A stretch of 64,000 bases of DNA from Methanosarcina sp. KYL-1 (lineage in GTDB: Archaea > Halobacteriota > Methanosarcinia > Methanosarcinales > Methanosarcinaceae). The stretch is taken from assembly GCF_024372725.1 (NCBI RefSeq), contig NZ_VOUA01000006.1, forward strand, positions 62,001 to 126,000, given 5' to 3'. A model generated the notes under the pieces. It was given only the letters and a program-made list of their open reading frames with translations, was not told the origin of the DNA and ran no database searches. Position numbers and translations under genes: made by a program. This document shows, piece after piece, positions 43,365 to 52,366 of the stretch (position 1 is the first letter of the stretch; each line of letters opens with the position of its first letter).

Positions 43365-43641
43365 GTAATTTCCTGTAAGTTTTTTCTTTAACTTTTTTGT
43401 TTACTTCTTTTTCTTTAACCTCTTTTTGTTTGTATAAGTTGGAGTGGGAAAGGTTCGGAAATTAACGCCATTCTGCAATAAAAATTTTGTATTTTTATAT
43501 TTTGATTTTTGATTTTTGATTTTTATATATTTGTTTTCGATACCTTTTCAACTACATTTATATATTTAACTTGAAGTTTGAGCCGATGGTCAGGTTGGTT
43601 TCGGGAAAAAATTAAAAACATAAGCTGCAAAAGAATTCAAC
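43365..43641. other. AT-rich intergenic region
   Basis: A T-rich stretch follows the editing-domain gene and could terminate it (TTTTTTCTTTAACTTTTTTG). GATTTTT direct repeats lie near 43500. A TATA-like ATTTATATATTTAAC lies at about 43555-43570, some 70 bases before the next gene. Confidence 0.5.
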
Positions 43642-44358
43642 ATGAAAATCCACGTCCTCCAGCACTCCGCCCTAAACACCCTCGGCACCATCGAAGAATA
43701 CGCCGAAAGCAAAAACCACCCCCTTGAGTCGACCCGCTTTTACGAAACAAAAAACCCGCCAGCCCTCAACACCTTCGACCTCCTCGTAATCATGGGCGGG
43801 CCCATGGGGATCTACGACTACGCCGAAAACCCCTGGCTGAAAGACGAAAAAGCCTTCATCAAGCAGGCCATCGGAGCGGGAAAGCCCTTGCTCGGGATCT
43901 GCCTGGGGGCGCAGCTGCTCGCCGACGTCCTCGGGGCCAGCGTCTATGAAAACGGGCACAGGGAAATGGGCTGGTTCCCTATAAGAGCAGCCCGGAAGGA
44001 TGAACAGAAGCCTGAATTCCTGGAAGGGCTGCCGGAAGAGATCACAGTCTTTCACTGGCATTCCCGGACTTTTGATTTGCCGGCGGGGGCCGTGCACCTT
44101 TATGAAAGTGAGGGGTGCAGGAACCAGGCTTTCATATATGATGGAAGGGTTGTTGCGATGCAGTTCCACCCTGAAGTTCACGAAGAGAGGGTTGAATCTA
44201 TGATCAGGCGGTTCGGAGACGAGATGGGAGAAGGACCGTATATTCTGAAAAAGGAGAAGATGCTCGGGCAGGAGGAGTATCTGGCCGGGACGAAGAGGTT
44301 TATTTTTTCGGTTCTGGATAAGTTTGAAAAACTGGTCAGGCGTGAAAATAAGGAATAA
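43642..44358 (+). CDS. Class I glutamine amidotransferase-like protein
   Basis: A 238-residue GATase1 protein of the free-standing GuaA/YfeJ-like type. The nucleophile Cys is in LLGICLGAQLLA, and the catalytic His-x-Glu is in QFHPEVHEE; both are intact. The N-terminus VLQHSALNTLGTIEEYAE is typical of this group. The amide acceptor is unknown because no synthetase domain is fused or adjacent. The first third uses unusually C-rich codons. A fragmented copy of its 3' third lies at 50877-51076. Confidence 0.88.
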   Translation: MKIHVLQHSALNTLGTIEEYAESKNHPLESTRFYETKNPPALNTFDLLVIMGGPMGIYDYAENPWLKDEKAFIKQAIGAGKPLLGICLGAQLLADVLGASVYENGHREMGWFPIRAARKDEQKPEFLEGLPEEITVFHWHSRTFDLPAGAVHLYESEGCRNQAFIYDGRVVAMQFHPEVHEERVESMIRRFGDEMGEGPYILKKEKMLGQEEYLAGTKRFIFSVLDKFEKLVRRENKE

Positions 44359-44368
44359 ATTCCAGACT

Positions 44369-44452
44369 TTTGTTTTCCTTCTGTTTTCCCTCTTGTTTTC
44401 CTTCTGTTTTCCCTCTTGTTTTCCTTCTGTTTTCTCTCTTGTTTTCCTTTTA
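44369..44452. repeat. Pyrimidine-rich tandem repeat after the amidotransferase
   Basis: About four to five copies of a 17-18-base unit (TTTTCCTTCTGTTTTCCC/TCTTG). On the plus strand the T-rich run could serve as an archaeal terminator. Confidence 0.85.
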
Positions 44453-44552
44453 GTTTTTGACTTTTTGGGATATGCCGTATGCGTAACAAAACGTAAAAGT
44501 TTTATAATGTAGGGATGGAACTTATCTCAAAATATCAGGTTTTGAGGGACTT

Positions 44553-46475
44553 ATGAATGGAATAATGGCAGGTATGGCTTTCGTACTTGTTTTTCTTTTA
44601 TTGGTGGTCCTGGCAGCCCCGGCTTCTGGAAAGGTAATAACGGTTGACTTTGGCGGGAACGGAGACTTTTCAACCATATCGGAAGCTGTATCTTATGCTC
44701 TGGATGGGGATAAGGTAGTTGTTTATCCCGGAACCTATGAGGATAACGTTAGGGTTACAAAGTCCCTGAACATTGCCGCAAAAAATGAATACTCAAAATA
44801 CCTTGCTCTAGAAGATGCAGCCATAATCAGGGAGAGCAAAAATGATCCTCTTTTTCATGTCACTGCAGATGAAGTGCGCCTCAGCGGCTTTGTGCTCATA
44901 GTCAGCTCCAGTGAAAATACCGGGATATTCCTTGAGGGGGCAAATAACTGTACCATTACCGACAACACAATCTCAGCATACGGGTCGGATGTAAATTGCA
45001 TAAATCTTGAAAACTCATCGTATAACCTGATAGCATACAATAACCTGGACCCTGAAAGTATAGAGGAAAACCCCGATACATCCGAAAGCAGTACATTGCT
45101 TTTGAACTCTACTCATAACCTTCTCCATGAAAACCGGAACATAAAGAACAATGTAATATTGTATCGCTCCTCCCACAACACGATAACAAATAGTGAAAAT
45201 TACAAAAGCTACATACATCTTGATCTCTCGGACAATAACACGTTAAAAGAAAACCTTGTCCAGAGGAGCAAGTGGAACGGGATATGGCTCACCCGTTCGA
45301 ACAACAATACACTGATCGGCAATTCTGTAAAGTCCGGTAGCCTGGAGCCTATAGGTCCCTTAGACCCTGAAGAAAAAACTCCGGGAAATTTAGCCGGGAT
45401 ACAGCTTTCACATTCAAATAATAATGTTCTCCGGGATAACAGCGTCCTTTCTAACTGGCAGGACGGGATAGGGCTTGCACATTCGGACCGCAACGAACTC
45501 TACAATAACATGGTGGAGTACAACTTCGGGTTGGGAATAGTAATACATGACTCCCGTGGAAATACTGTTGAAGGCAACAGTTTAAAAGGGGCTGAAAAGA
45601 CTGGAGCCGGTATCGACCTGGAGAATTTACAGGAAAACAAAATTTCCAATAACACCATATCGAATTTCAAGTATGGAGTCCTGTTTGAAAAACCTGCAAA
45701 CCCATTCGATAAAAGCCTGGCAGAAAATAACTATTTCTCGGATAACCGGAAGGACTTAAAAGTAATTCCCCTCGACCTTGCCCTGGCCTTGCTGCTTGCA
45801 GGATTGCTGGGAGGGGCATTTGCGTACAGGATATACGGAAGAAAGCTTTCCCCTCAAAGAATTAAGATGCTGCTGGTCCTCATCTCAGGGTTCTTTTTTT
45901 CGTATCTCACAGGACTCCTGCTGGACTATTGGCATTCGGGATGTGAGCTGGTAATTTTTAGCATAACGACAGTAATTTTCCTGGCTTTCACCTCAATTAT
46001 CGGGATTTCCTTATTCATATCTGCAACGAAAGACGTAATGAAAAAATGGTATTTCGAAATCCCCCTCGTTGTGAGTCTCATAGTGATTGTTCTATCGGTC
46101 CTGAGTCCTTATTTCCTGCCAGACATCTCTCATCCCTCCTATGCATTGAGGCTTCTTGCAGCGATTATTCCTGGAATGACAGTCCCCTTCTCCCTTTTAT
46201 TTTTCTTCATGTTTCCTGCAGATATAAGAAAGAAAATGAATAAAGTGATTTCTGTTTTAACTATCCTTACTGTTTTTACTCTTATCTGCTCTCTCTTTTC
46301 AGGGGTTCACCTTTTGCTTTACTCGGATGAGAATATTTTTACGGTGGGGCTGGGAATAATCTGGCTCCTGTTAATGCCTCTTACAGGAATTTGCTACTGG
46401 GCAGCTGCCCTTAATTCAGGTGTTATTTCGGAATTCTCCAGGGAGCTGGAACAGCAAGGGCAGGAAATTGGATGA
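44553..46475 (+). CDS. NosD-like beta-helix surface protein with C-terminal membrane domain
   Basis: A 640-residue protein. The signal peptide (residues 1-26) is followed by a right-handed parallel beta-helix (about 30-400) with repeats such as NNTLIGNSVKSG and NTVEGNSLKG, the CASH/NosD pattern of carbohydrate-binding or carbohydrate-degrading proteins. The last 230 residues contain about six or seven hydrophobic helices starting LDLALALLLAGLLGGAFAY. The beta-helix would face outside and the membrane domain anchors it; no transport motif is visible. The ATG at 44553 has GAGGG 5 bases upstream. Confidence 0.8.
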   Translation: MNGIMAGMAFVLVFLLLVVLAAPASGKVITVDFGGNGDFSTISEAVSYALDGDKVVVYPGTYEDNVRVTKSLNIAAKNEYSKYLALEDAAIIRESKNDPLFHVTADEVRLSGFVLIVSSSENTGIFLEGANNCTITDNTISAYGSDVNCINLENSSYNLIAYNNLDPESIEENPDTSESSTLLLNSTHNLLHENRNIKNNVILYRSSHNTITNSENYKSYIHLDLSDNNTLKENLVQRSKWNGIWLTRSNNNTLIGNSVKSGSLEPIGPLDPEEKTPGNLAGIQLSHSNNNVLRDNSVLSNWQDGIGLAHSDRNELYNNMVEYNFGLGIVIHDSRGNTVEGNSLKGAEKTGAGIDLENLQENKISNNTISNFKYGVLFEKPANPFDKSLAENNYFSDNRKDLKVIPLDLALALLLAGLLGGAFAYRIYGRKLSPQRIKMLLVLISGFFFSYLTGLLLDYWHSGCELVIFSITTVIFLAFTSIIGISLFISATKDVMKKWYFEIPLVVSLIVIVLSVLSPYFLPDISHPSYALRLLAAIIPGMTVPFSLLFFFMFPADIRKKMNKVISVLTILTVFTLICSLFSGVHLLLYSDENIFTVGLGIIWLLLMPLTGICYWAAALNSGVISEFSRELEQQGQEIG

Positions 46476-46576
46476 AAAGATTCGGGGGGACTTTCGAACT
46501 AAATTAAATAAGAAAGCATATTGTTCCTGAAGAAACAGAATCTCTTCTCTTTAAACAGAGCATCTTTCCTTTAATT

Positions 46577-49500
46577 TCAATGTTTTTTTCTTTTAAACAG
46601 GAAGAGGGCCAGGAGTAAGGAGGCTGAGATTACTGCAGTTACTGAAACAAAGCCTTCAAACCCCGGGATTCTGGCAGCCATATCCTCCACCGTTTCTTCT
46701 ATGCTTTCTGAAGGTTGAGAAGGAGATCCTGAATTTCCTGGTCTCTCATTTACATCCAGGGTAAGGGTGTTGCGCTGGGAATAGGTTTTGTCTTTTTCGA
46801 AAGAGTAGAAGACATCGGCTTCAATGTCGTGTTTTCCTTCTTCATTGCCGACCATTTCTAAGGATATGGTCCTGACGTCGCTTCCGGGCTCAAGCGTGTA
46901 TTCGGCCTGGTACATCCCCCCGCCGCTTGATGCAAAATAGGAGCCTGCAACCGAAACTCCGCTCGGGGGCTTGATTACGAGCTGGACGTTCATTTCTTTG
47001 CCGCCCACGGGGTTCATTACTCCAAGATCGAAAACCGCTGTCTCCCCGACAGAGATCTCTTTTTTAGTGCACTGGAAGGCTACGGAAGGGCCCCTGTTGG
47101 AAATCTCCAGCGGGATTTCCTTTATATTTTTATGCCCGTTTTCATCGAGGTCGCAGGCTTCGATTTTGATGAGGTGCTCCCCTGCAGATAAGGGGCCCAC
47201 GGTGCTCGAGAAGGCTCCCTCCTCATGGAAACTGTCTATTAAAGAGCCGTCAATTTTTACAAGGACGTCCTTGATCCCGCTTTCGTCGCTCACCCGGTAG
47301 TTAAGTTCCAGCTGCTCCCCGTCTTCATATATGGAATCACCGTCTCCGATTTCGGAAATCCCGGTTATTTCTATTGTAGGCGCCCGGGGGTCTTCCTGTT
47401 TCAGGGTAAGGGTGTAAAAGCCTTCCCCGGTCCCGACGTGGATGAGCCCTTCTGCAGGGTAGTAATTTTCTTTCTCAGCCCTGACCATTACGTCACTTTC
47501 CTGGAACAGCCGGATTTTCAGGGTTCCTTCGACATCCGTAGAACCCGCAAGCTCATCATCCACATAAATTTCAGCTTCACTCACAGGGAGGCCGGAAGAG
47601 TCCTCTACGCTTAAAGTCAGGGGGACTTTCAGGCACACGAGTTTTATTTCCTCTTCTGCCGTTTCCTCATACCCGTTTTCCACCTGCCGGACAGCCTCAA
47701 AATACTCGGGGTGCTTTATGTTTATGAGGTGGGTCTCCCCCTGGGCCGCCTCCGTGCGGACAATGCCCTCAGGGCCGGTAGTTCCTGCAAGCGTATTGTC
47801 CAGGTAAATTTCGGCCCCTTCAACTGGGCCGCCGGTACCTTCATCCGTGATTGATACTTCCAGTTCGCCGTAACTTTTGGTCTTCTCGACCTTAACTGTC
47901 CCGGAAAGCTCGTTGTTTGTTTCGGAGCTTTCCTCGATGCATGAGGAATACCCGTCCCTGTCCATCATGTCGATATAAGCCGTAACCGTATGGTCCCCAC
48001 CCTCCGCTTCCCTGTCAAGGGTCCAGGGGCATTCGTAGACAGCGGACTCGCCTGCCGGGAGATTATCAACGTATTTATACCCGAGCCGGGAGCCGTCGAC
48101 GTACAAACAGATGTAAAAATTATTTCCTGCACTGAGGCCTCCCCTGTTGCCGTACTTTACGGAAAAAGTTACTTCTTCGCCCGTTTTCGGGCTAGCAGGG
48201 TCCCATGTGATTTCTTCGATTGCCAGGTCCGGTTTCTGGCCTGCTACCCGGAACGTGCTCAAAAGTTCGTTGTTAGTCTCAACACTTTCCTCAACGCATG
48301 CCGCATTCCCGGCTTTATCTTTCATGTCAATATATGCGCTTACCGTATGGTCGCCGTCCATGGTGTCCCTGTCCGCAGTCCAGGAGCATTCATAAACCGC
48401 AGACTCTCCGGGCCGGAGGTCGGAGACCCACTCCGAAGCAATCCTTGACTCGTCGACATAGAGGCAGATGTAAAAATCTGTTCCAGGACTCAGGGTGCCC
48501 TGGTTGGCATACTTTACGGAAAGGGTCACCCGGTCTTCGGTTTTCGGGTTTTCGGGGTCCCAGCTAATGTCCCGGATTACCAGGTCCGGCTTTCCCTCGC
48601 TTACCTGAAAGGTTTTTGAAAGTATGTTGTTTGTTTCGGAACTCTCTGCAATCTGCTCCATGTCCCCGGCTTTATCTCCCATGTCAATACAGGCTGAAAC
48701 CTCATGGTCCCCGCCCAGCACACTCCGGTCAACAGTCCAGGCACACTCGTAAACGGCAGACTCACCCGCCTGAAGGGCATCGACCCATCCATAGGCGATT
48801 TGCGAATCATCGACATATAGACAGATGCAGAAATCCTGTCCCGAACTCCCGGTCCCCCTGTTGGCATACTCGACCGAAAAAACGACTTCGTCTTCCGTTT
48901 TCGGGGCATCCGGGCTCCAGCTTATTTCTTCAACGATTAGGTCAGGCTCTTCCGTGCCGGACTCTTCTACATCAGTCTCTTCTACATCAGTCTCTTCTAC
49001 ATCAGTCTCTTCTACATCAGTCTCTTCTACATCAGTCTCTTCTACATCAGTCTCTTCTACATCAGTCTCTTCTACATCAGTCTCTTCTACATCGGTTTCT
49101 TCTACATCAGTCTCTTCTACGTCAGTTTCTTCTACATCAGATTCTTCGGAGTTGCTTTCTTCTATTTCCGATTCATCCATGCCGTTTTTTTCTATTTCCG
49201 ACTCTTCTGTGTTTGTTTCTTCTACTTCATATTCTTCCATGCCGGTTTCTTCTATTTCCGGCTCTTCTATTTCCGTTTCTTCGATTTCAGCCACATAAAA
49301 GAATTCTGAGAATTCGTTGTTCCATTCATCACTTTCAGGTACCAGTTCCCCCGGATCGATCACTGCAGCAGCGGAGTGTTCCCCTCCTCCAAAATCGTTT
49401 TCAATGTGAATGAAAAAATCAGCGCTTTCGCTTTCTCCCGGGTCCAGGGGAAACACTTCCGTCTCTCCGGCCAACTCTCCATCGATAAAAAAGAGGATTA

Positions 49501-49690
49501 CAAAACTTTCATTCGTGCCTGAAGTCCCGATGTTTGCATATTCCACGGTAAAAATTACGTCATCTCCAGCCTGGGGTTCCGGGATGTCCGGGTAGATCTT
49601 TTCAACGCCCAGATCGGCCATTTCTTCGGCATCTGCAGGCGAAATAAAAAGAACAAAAAGAGTGAACACCACAAAAAATATGCTAAACAT
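46577..49690 (-). CDS. CARDB-repeat surface protein with VEETD repeats and PGF-type C-terminus
   Basis: A 1037-residue secreted protein. The signal peptide is followed by one CARDB domain (about 25-130), then an acidic linker of over 100 residues that includes twelve units of VEETD or VEESG. Three more CARDB domains follow (about 250-350, 365-475, 480-590; each with KTEDEVVFSVEYANRGT-like and AGESAVYEC-like motifs), then two PEGA-like or carboxypeptidase-regulatory-like domains (about 605-760) and further Ig-like beta domains. The C-terminus has PGFE, a hydrophobic helix and FKRKKH, which fits PGF-CTERM-type anchoring by archaeosortase. It is likely an adhesive or structural surface protein. 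Confidence 0.8.
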   Translation of the reverse strand: MFSIFFVVFTLFVLFISPADAEEMADLGVEKIYPDIPEPQAGDDVIFTVEYANIGTSGTNESFVILFFIDGELAGETEVFPLDPGESESADFFIHIENDFGGGEHSAAAVIDPGELVPESDEWNNEFSEFFYVAEIEETEIEEPEIEETGMEEYEVEETNTEESEIEKNGMDESEIEESNSEESDVEETDVEETDVEETDVEETDVEETDVEETDVEETDVEETDVEETDVEETDVEETDVEESGTEEPDLIVEEISWSPDAPKTEDEVVFSVEYANRGTGSSGQDFCICLYVDDSQIAYGWVDALQAGESAVYECAWTVDRSVLGGDHEVSACIDMGDKAGDMEQIAESSETNNILSKTFQVSEGKPDLVIRDISWDPENPKTEDRVTLSVKYANQGTLSPGTDFYICLYVDESRIASEWVSDLRPGESAVYECSWTADRDTMDGDHTVSAYIDMKDKAGNAACVEESVETNNELLSTFRVAGQKPDLAIEEITWDPASPKTGEEVTFSVKYGNRGGLSAGNNFYICLYVDGSRLGYKYVDNLPAGESAVYECPWTLDREAEGGDHTVTAYIDMMDRDGYSSCIEESSETNNELSGTVKVEKTKSYGELEVSITDEGTGGPVEGAEIYLDNTLAGTTGPEGIVRTEAAQGETHLINIKHPEYFEAVRQVENGYEETAEEEIKLVCLKVPLTLSVEDSSGLPVSEAEIYVDDELAGSTDVEGTLKIRLFQESDVMVRAEKENYYPAEGLIHVGTGEGFYTLTLKQEDPRAPTIEITGISEIGDGDSIYEDGEQLELNYRVSDESGIKDVLVKIDGSLIDSFHEEGAFSSTVGPLSAGEHLIKIEACDLDENGHKNIKEIPLEISNRGPSVAFQCTKKEISVGETAVFDLGVMNPVGGKEMNVQLVIKPPSGVSVAGSYFASSGGGMYQAEYTLEPGSDVRTISLEMVGNEEGKHDIEADVFYSFEKDKTYSQRNTLTLDVNERPGNSGSPSQPSESIEETVEDMAARIPGFEGFVSVTAVISASLLLALFLFKRKKH
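48969..49140. repeat. 15-bp in-frame tandem repeat, about 12 copies
   Basis: The unit ACATCAGTCTCTTCT (minus strand encodes Glu-Glu-Thr-Asp-Val) is nearly identical over most of the array; single substitutions appear toward its right end. It lies in the linker of the CARDB protein and would change linker length without shifting the frame. Confidence 0.97.
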
Positions 49691-49900
49691 TATTCCGGTG
49701 TGATCTCTTCCGGTATGATCTCTTATGGTGTGATCTCTGTTTAATGCGGACTGCTATTTGTTTAATGTGCACTGCTCGAACGGCAGCGGGTTGAACGGCA
49801 GCAGGTTGAACGGCAGTAACGACCCCCCCAGGAACAGTAAATCTGTCAATAAAACTTGTCAATAGAAATAGGGTTTCTTTTTCATCGCTTTTCCGTAGCA
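49691..49900. other. Short-repeat intergenic region
   Basis: It contains direct repeats of TGATCTCTTCCGGTA (49698-49735) and of GTTGAACGGCAGCA (49785-49818). A minus-strand open frame (49683-49958) spans it, but its sequence is repeat-derived and not accepted as a gene. Confidence 0.6.
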
Positions 49901-50671
49901 TCAGGACTTTCTTTTGATCCTCACCGAGACAACCGCTGCAAGAGCCAGAAGCCCGCACAAAACCCCGAACCCGGGAGTTGTTTCCACCTCGGCGCTCACT
50001 CCACTGCCGGTTGAATCCCTATCATTATTGCTGTCTTCTCCCTCCGAATCAGGGACTTTCGTATCTTCGGAAGCTTCCGTTACGGTAAAGGGATGGGTAA
50101 GCGATATCGGGTAATAGCTGTCCTTATTGTTTTCAGGGTAGTACAGCCCGCTCAGGTGAAGGGTGAAAGTGCCCACCTGGTCCGCTTTAACATTTATGTA
50201 GACGGTCCTTGCTTCCCCCGGAGGCACCGTAAACATCCCGTGGACCGTTCCCGCAGCAGCCGCCTGCCCGAAGCCTTCCCCGTTCACATGGATGCCTGCA
50301 GGCACGCTGATCCTCATATCGACGCTCAGGTTAACCTCATTCACGGTCGGGTTATCCATGTACATCTCAATGAGCCCGTCTTTCCCCGACTCAATCACAT
50401 CATTTACCGGCCTGAGTTTGACAACCGGCCCGACCCTGAATTTCGGCTCGCTTACAGTTTTTGAGTCAACAGTGTCGTCAGAGTTGTCAGAGTTTTCAGA
50501 GTCGTCAGAGTCATCAGAAGTGGAATCATCCTCGTCGCTGTCGTCGCATAATTCAGAACTTTCTGTCTCAGATAAATCTGCTGAATTATCCCCGGTTCCT
50601 GCAACAGGAACTACAAGGACCGGAACTATAATTCCCACCAGACAAAAAACGATTAGAATAAACCTGTTCAT
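49901..50671 (-). CDS. PGF-CTERM surface protein
   Basis: A 256-residue secreted protein. The signal peptide (1-25) is followed by an Asp/Ser-rich segment (about 30-70), a beta-sandwich domain of about 130 residues (VVKLRPVNDVIESGKDGLIEMYMDN, FTVPPGEARTVYINVKADQVGTF) like extracellular DUF11/CARDB-type domains, and a second acidic linker. The end is TTPGFGVLCGLLALAAVVSVRIKRKS, a textbook PGF-CTERM tail: PGF motif, hydrophobic helix, basic cluster. An archaeosortase would remove the tail and attach the protein to a lipid. It is transcribed in the same direction as the CARDB gene and may share its role at the surface. Confidence 0.82.
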   Translation of the reverse strand: MNRFILIVFCLVGIIVPVLVVPVAGTGDNSADLSETESSELCDDSDEDDSTSDDSDDSENSDNSDDTVDSKTVSEPKFRVGPVVKLRPVNDVIESGKDGLIEMYMDNPTVNEVNLSVDMRISVPAGIHVNGEGFGQAAAAGTVHGMFTVPPGEARTVYINVKADQVGTFTLHLSGLYYPENNKDSYYPISLTHPFTVTEASEDTKVPDSEGEDSNNDRDSTGSGVSAEVETTPGFGVLCGLLALAAVVSVRIKRKS

Positions 50672-50876
50672 ATTCTCCCCAATAAGGAAGTAGTATTTTA
50701 GGTTATATACCTTTCGAAATCATATCTCTAAATTCGGCATCGGGAGAAATATATTTTATTAGATTCTATTTTATATCTATTATATATGTTCAATTTTATT
50801 TTACAGAAGGCACAGGTTTTTAAATTCTTCTTTACTGCCGTTTCGGTTATAAATTAGTTTTTCAATAATTTCTTGT
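50672..50876. other. AT-rich promoter region
   Basis: TATA-like elements in both directions (50750-50800). It lies between the PGF-CTERM gene and the amidotransferase fragment. Nothing else is seen. Confidence 0.4.
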
Positions 50877-51076
50877 GATGGCAGGGTTGTGGCTCTGCAG
50901 TTCCATCCGGAAGTGCATGAAGAAAGGGTCTAGTCAATGATCAGGCGGCTCGGATGTGAGGTGGGGGACGGGCAGTTTATCCCGAAAAAAGAGGAGATGC
51001 CCGGGCAGGGGAATATCTGGCCCGGACGAAGAAATTTATGTTTTCGATTTCGAGCAAATTCAAGAAAATGGTTTAA
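50877..51076 (+). pseudogene. Decayed fragment of the class I amidotransferase gene
   Basis: The sequence encodes DGRVVALQFHPEVHEERV, a TAG stop, then SMIRRLGCEVGDGQFIPKKEEMPGQG. After a frameshift it continues EYLARTKKFMFSISSKFKKMV and stops. It aligns with the last 65 codons of the gene at 43642 (DGRVVAMQFHPEVHEERV, SMIRRFG, EYLAGTKRF). The 5' two thirds are absent. It is a dead duplication remnant. Confidence 0.9.
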
Positions 51077-51124
51077 GATAGAAAATTAAAACCCGGAGGC
51101 CCATAAGAGTTAGGAAACCTGCTG

Positions 51125-51772
51125 TCAGTGCCGGTGTATCCGGGGGTCTTCGATTGTCTTTATTTTTACGGGCATATCGGCGGCATTTATATGCTCTTCT
51201 TTTTCTGCCCTGACAGACCTGTGCCCGCAGTGCTCGCACTGGCAGTAGCGGGTTATGATGAGGTCCGAGGTGGATGATGAGGTCTTCAATTCTTTTATGT
51301 CAGGGTCTTTGAATTCGGTATGGAGGGTGTTTTTCCGGCAGTGCCTGCAGGGGGACCTGAATGGGTCTGTGTTTCTATTTCCTTTCCTGGACTCGATGTT
51401 TTCCTGGCTTTCTGAACTGTCCTCGCAGCCGCAGTACCTGCATTTCCAGTGCCTGATTACGGTGACATAGTAGTAATCGGGAGTGCTTACTTCTTTTATG
51501 TCCGGCTTTTCCCTTTCTTCACAGGCAAACTCTTTTCCGCATTCGCTGCACCTTGCGGCTTTTACGTAATCGGTGCTTAAGAGCAGTTCGTGGCCGCAGG
51601 CTGTGAATGAGGAAAACAGGATTATGACTGCCAGGGACGCATGCAACCTGCCTTCAAGGGAGGGCTCGAACAGGAAAAAGATCTTCTCAATTGAGAGGAG
51701 TGATATAACCGCAAGCATGAGACAGAGCATGCCGCTAAGTTCCACGGCATTTCCCCCTAGAAGGCTGATCAA
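51125..51772 (-). CDS. Membrane protein with paired zinc ribbons
   Basis: A protein of at least 215 residues. Two N-terminal hydrophobic helices (GMLCLMLAVISLLSIEKIFFLF and LHASLAVIILFSSFTACGHEL) are followed by a cytoplasmic or external tail with four CxxC pairs (CSEC, CRYC, CRHC, CQCEHC), which should form two or more zinc ribbons. I do not know the family. The first possible start is a TTG at 51772; an ATG at 51730 is an alternative that keeps both helices. The frame is open for another 337 bases upstream with protein-like composition but no start codon, so the true N-terminus is uncertain. Confidence 0.6.
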   Translation of the reverse strand: MISLLGGNAVELSGMLCLMLAVISLLSIEKIFFLFEPSLEGRLHASLAVIILFSSFTACGHELLLSTDYVKAARCSECGKEFACEEREKPDIKEVSTPDYYYVTVIRHWKCRYCGCEDSSESQENIESRKGNRNTDPFRSPCRHCRKNTLHTEFKDPDIKELKTSSSTSDLIITRYCQCEHCGHRSVRAEKEEHINAADMPVKIKTIEDPRIHRH

Positions 51773-52147
51773 CGGAACTCTTTTTAATAGGGTCCGTTTT
51801 CGGATTTCTCCTTTGTACAGAAGGGTGTAGCTTTCATCGGTACATTCGGAGGCATACTCATCCGTACATTCGGCATCATGCCCGGCATCATGTCCGGCAT
51901 CATTCCTGGCAGCATACTCGGCACCATGCCCTCCAGTATTCTCAGCAGCATACCTGGTAGCATACTCAGCAGCATTCCAGGCATTGGATTTTTCATTATT
52001 TTTTGAAGTATGTCCGGCAACCTGTTCAAAAGTATAAGGATCAGTAGGTTCGGAAGTATATTCCTTGCCTGCAGCCAGAGAGCTTCCAGCTCTCTTTTTC
52101 TGCTCTTCCTATTCCCGGGTGATGGTACTTCCAGAAAACGTATTCAA
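51773..52147 (-). other. Start-less upstream extension of the zinc-ribbon frame with in-frame TAG
   Basis: The frame of the zinc-ribbon protein stays open from 51773 up to a TAG at 52109-52111 with no ATG, GTG or TTG. It encodes a hydrophilic stretch with repeats such as AEYA and DAGHDAGHDAEC. Reading through the TAG, it remains open to a TTG at 52145-52147 that has GAGGGT about 9 bases upstream. This may be a decayed N-terminus, a UAG read as pyrrolysine, or chance. Confidence 0.35.
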
Positions 52148-52366
52148 AGCCTCCGGACCCTCATTTTTCCAGTCAAACTAAGTGACACTAAGTGACAGGG
52201 ATTCAGCTTTTTTCCGTTTTCGAAATGAAAAGAAAAAGTCCCGGCCAGGCGGCCGAACTATATAAAATATGTTGTCTCCAAAGGATATAAACTGCACGAA
52301 ATTATTCGATGTCCAGCTTCAAATGCAGACTTCAGGAGGATCTATTCAAAGAAATTAGTGGACTAT

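Noticed and set aside
48616-49413. Long plus-strand open frame with LLHQS repeats
   Set aside because: It is antisense to the CARDB protein; its repeats are the complement of the VEETD array.
49683-49958. 91-codon minus-strand frame upstream of the CARDB gene
   Set aside because: It consists of short DNA repeats and overlaps the PGF-CTERM gene end out of frame.
51784-52029. Met/Pro-rich 81-codon minus-strand frame
   Set aside because: It lies in another frame of the same repeats as the coding-like extension of the zinc-ribbon gene; the MPGMM pattern comes from the DNA repeat.
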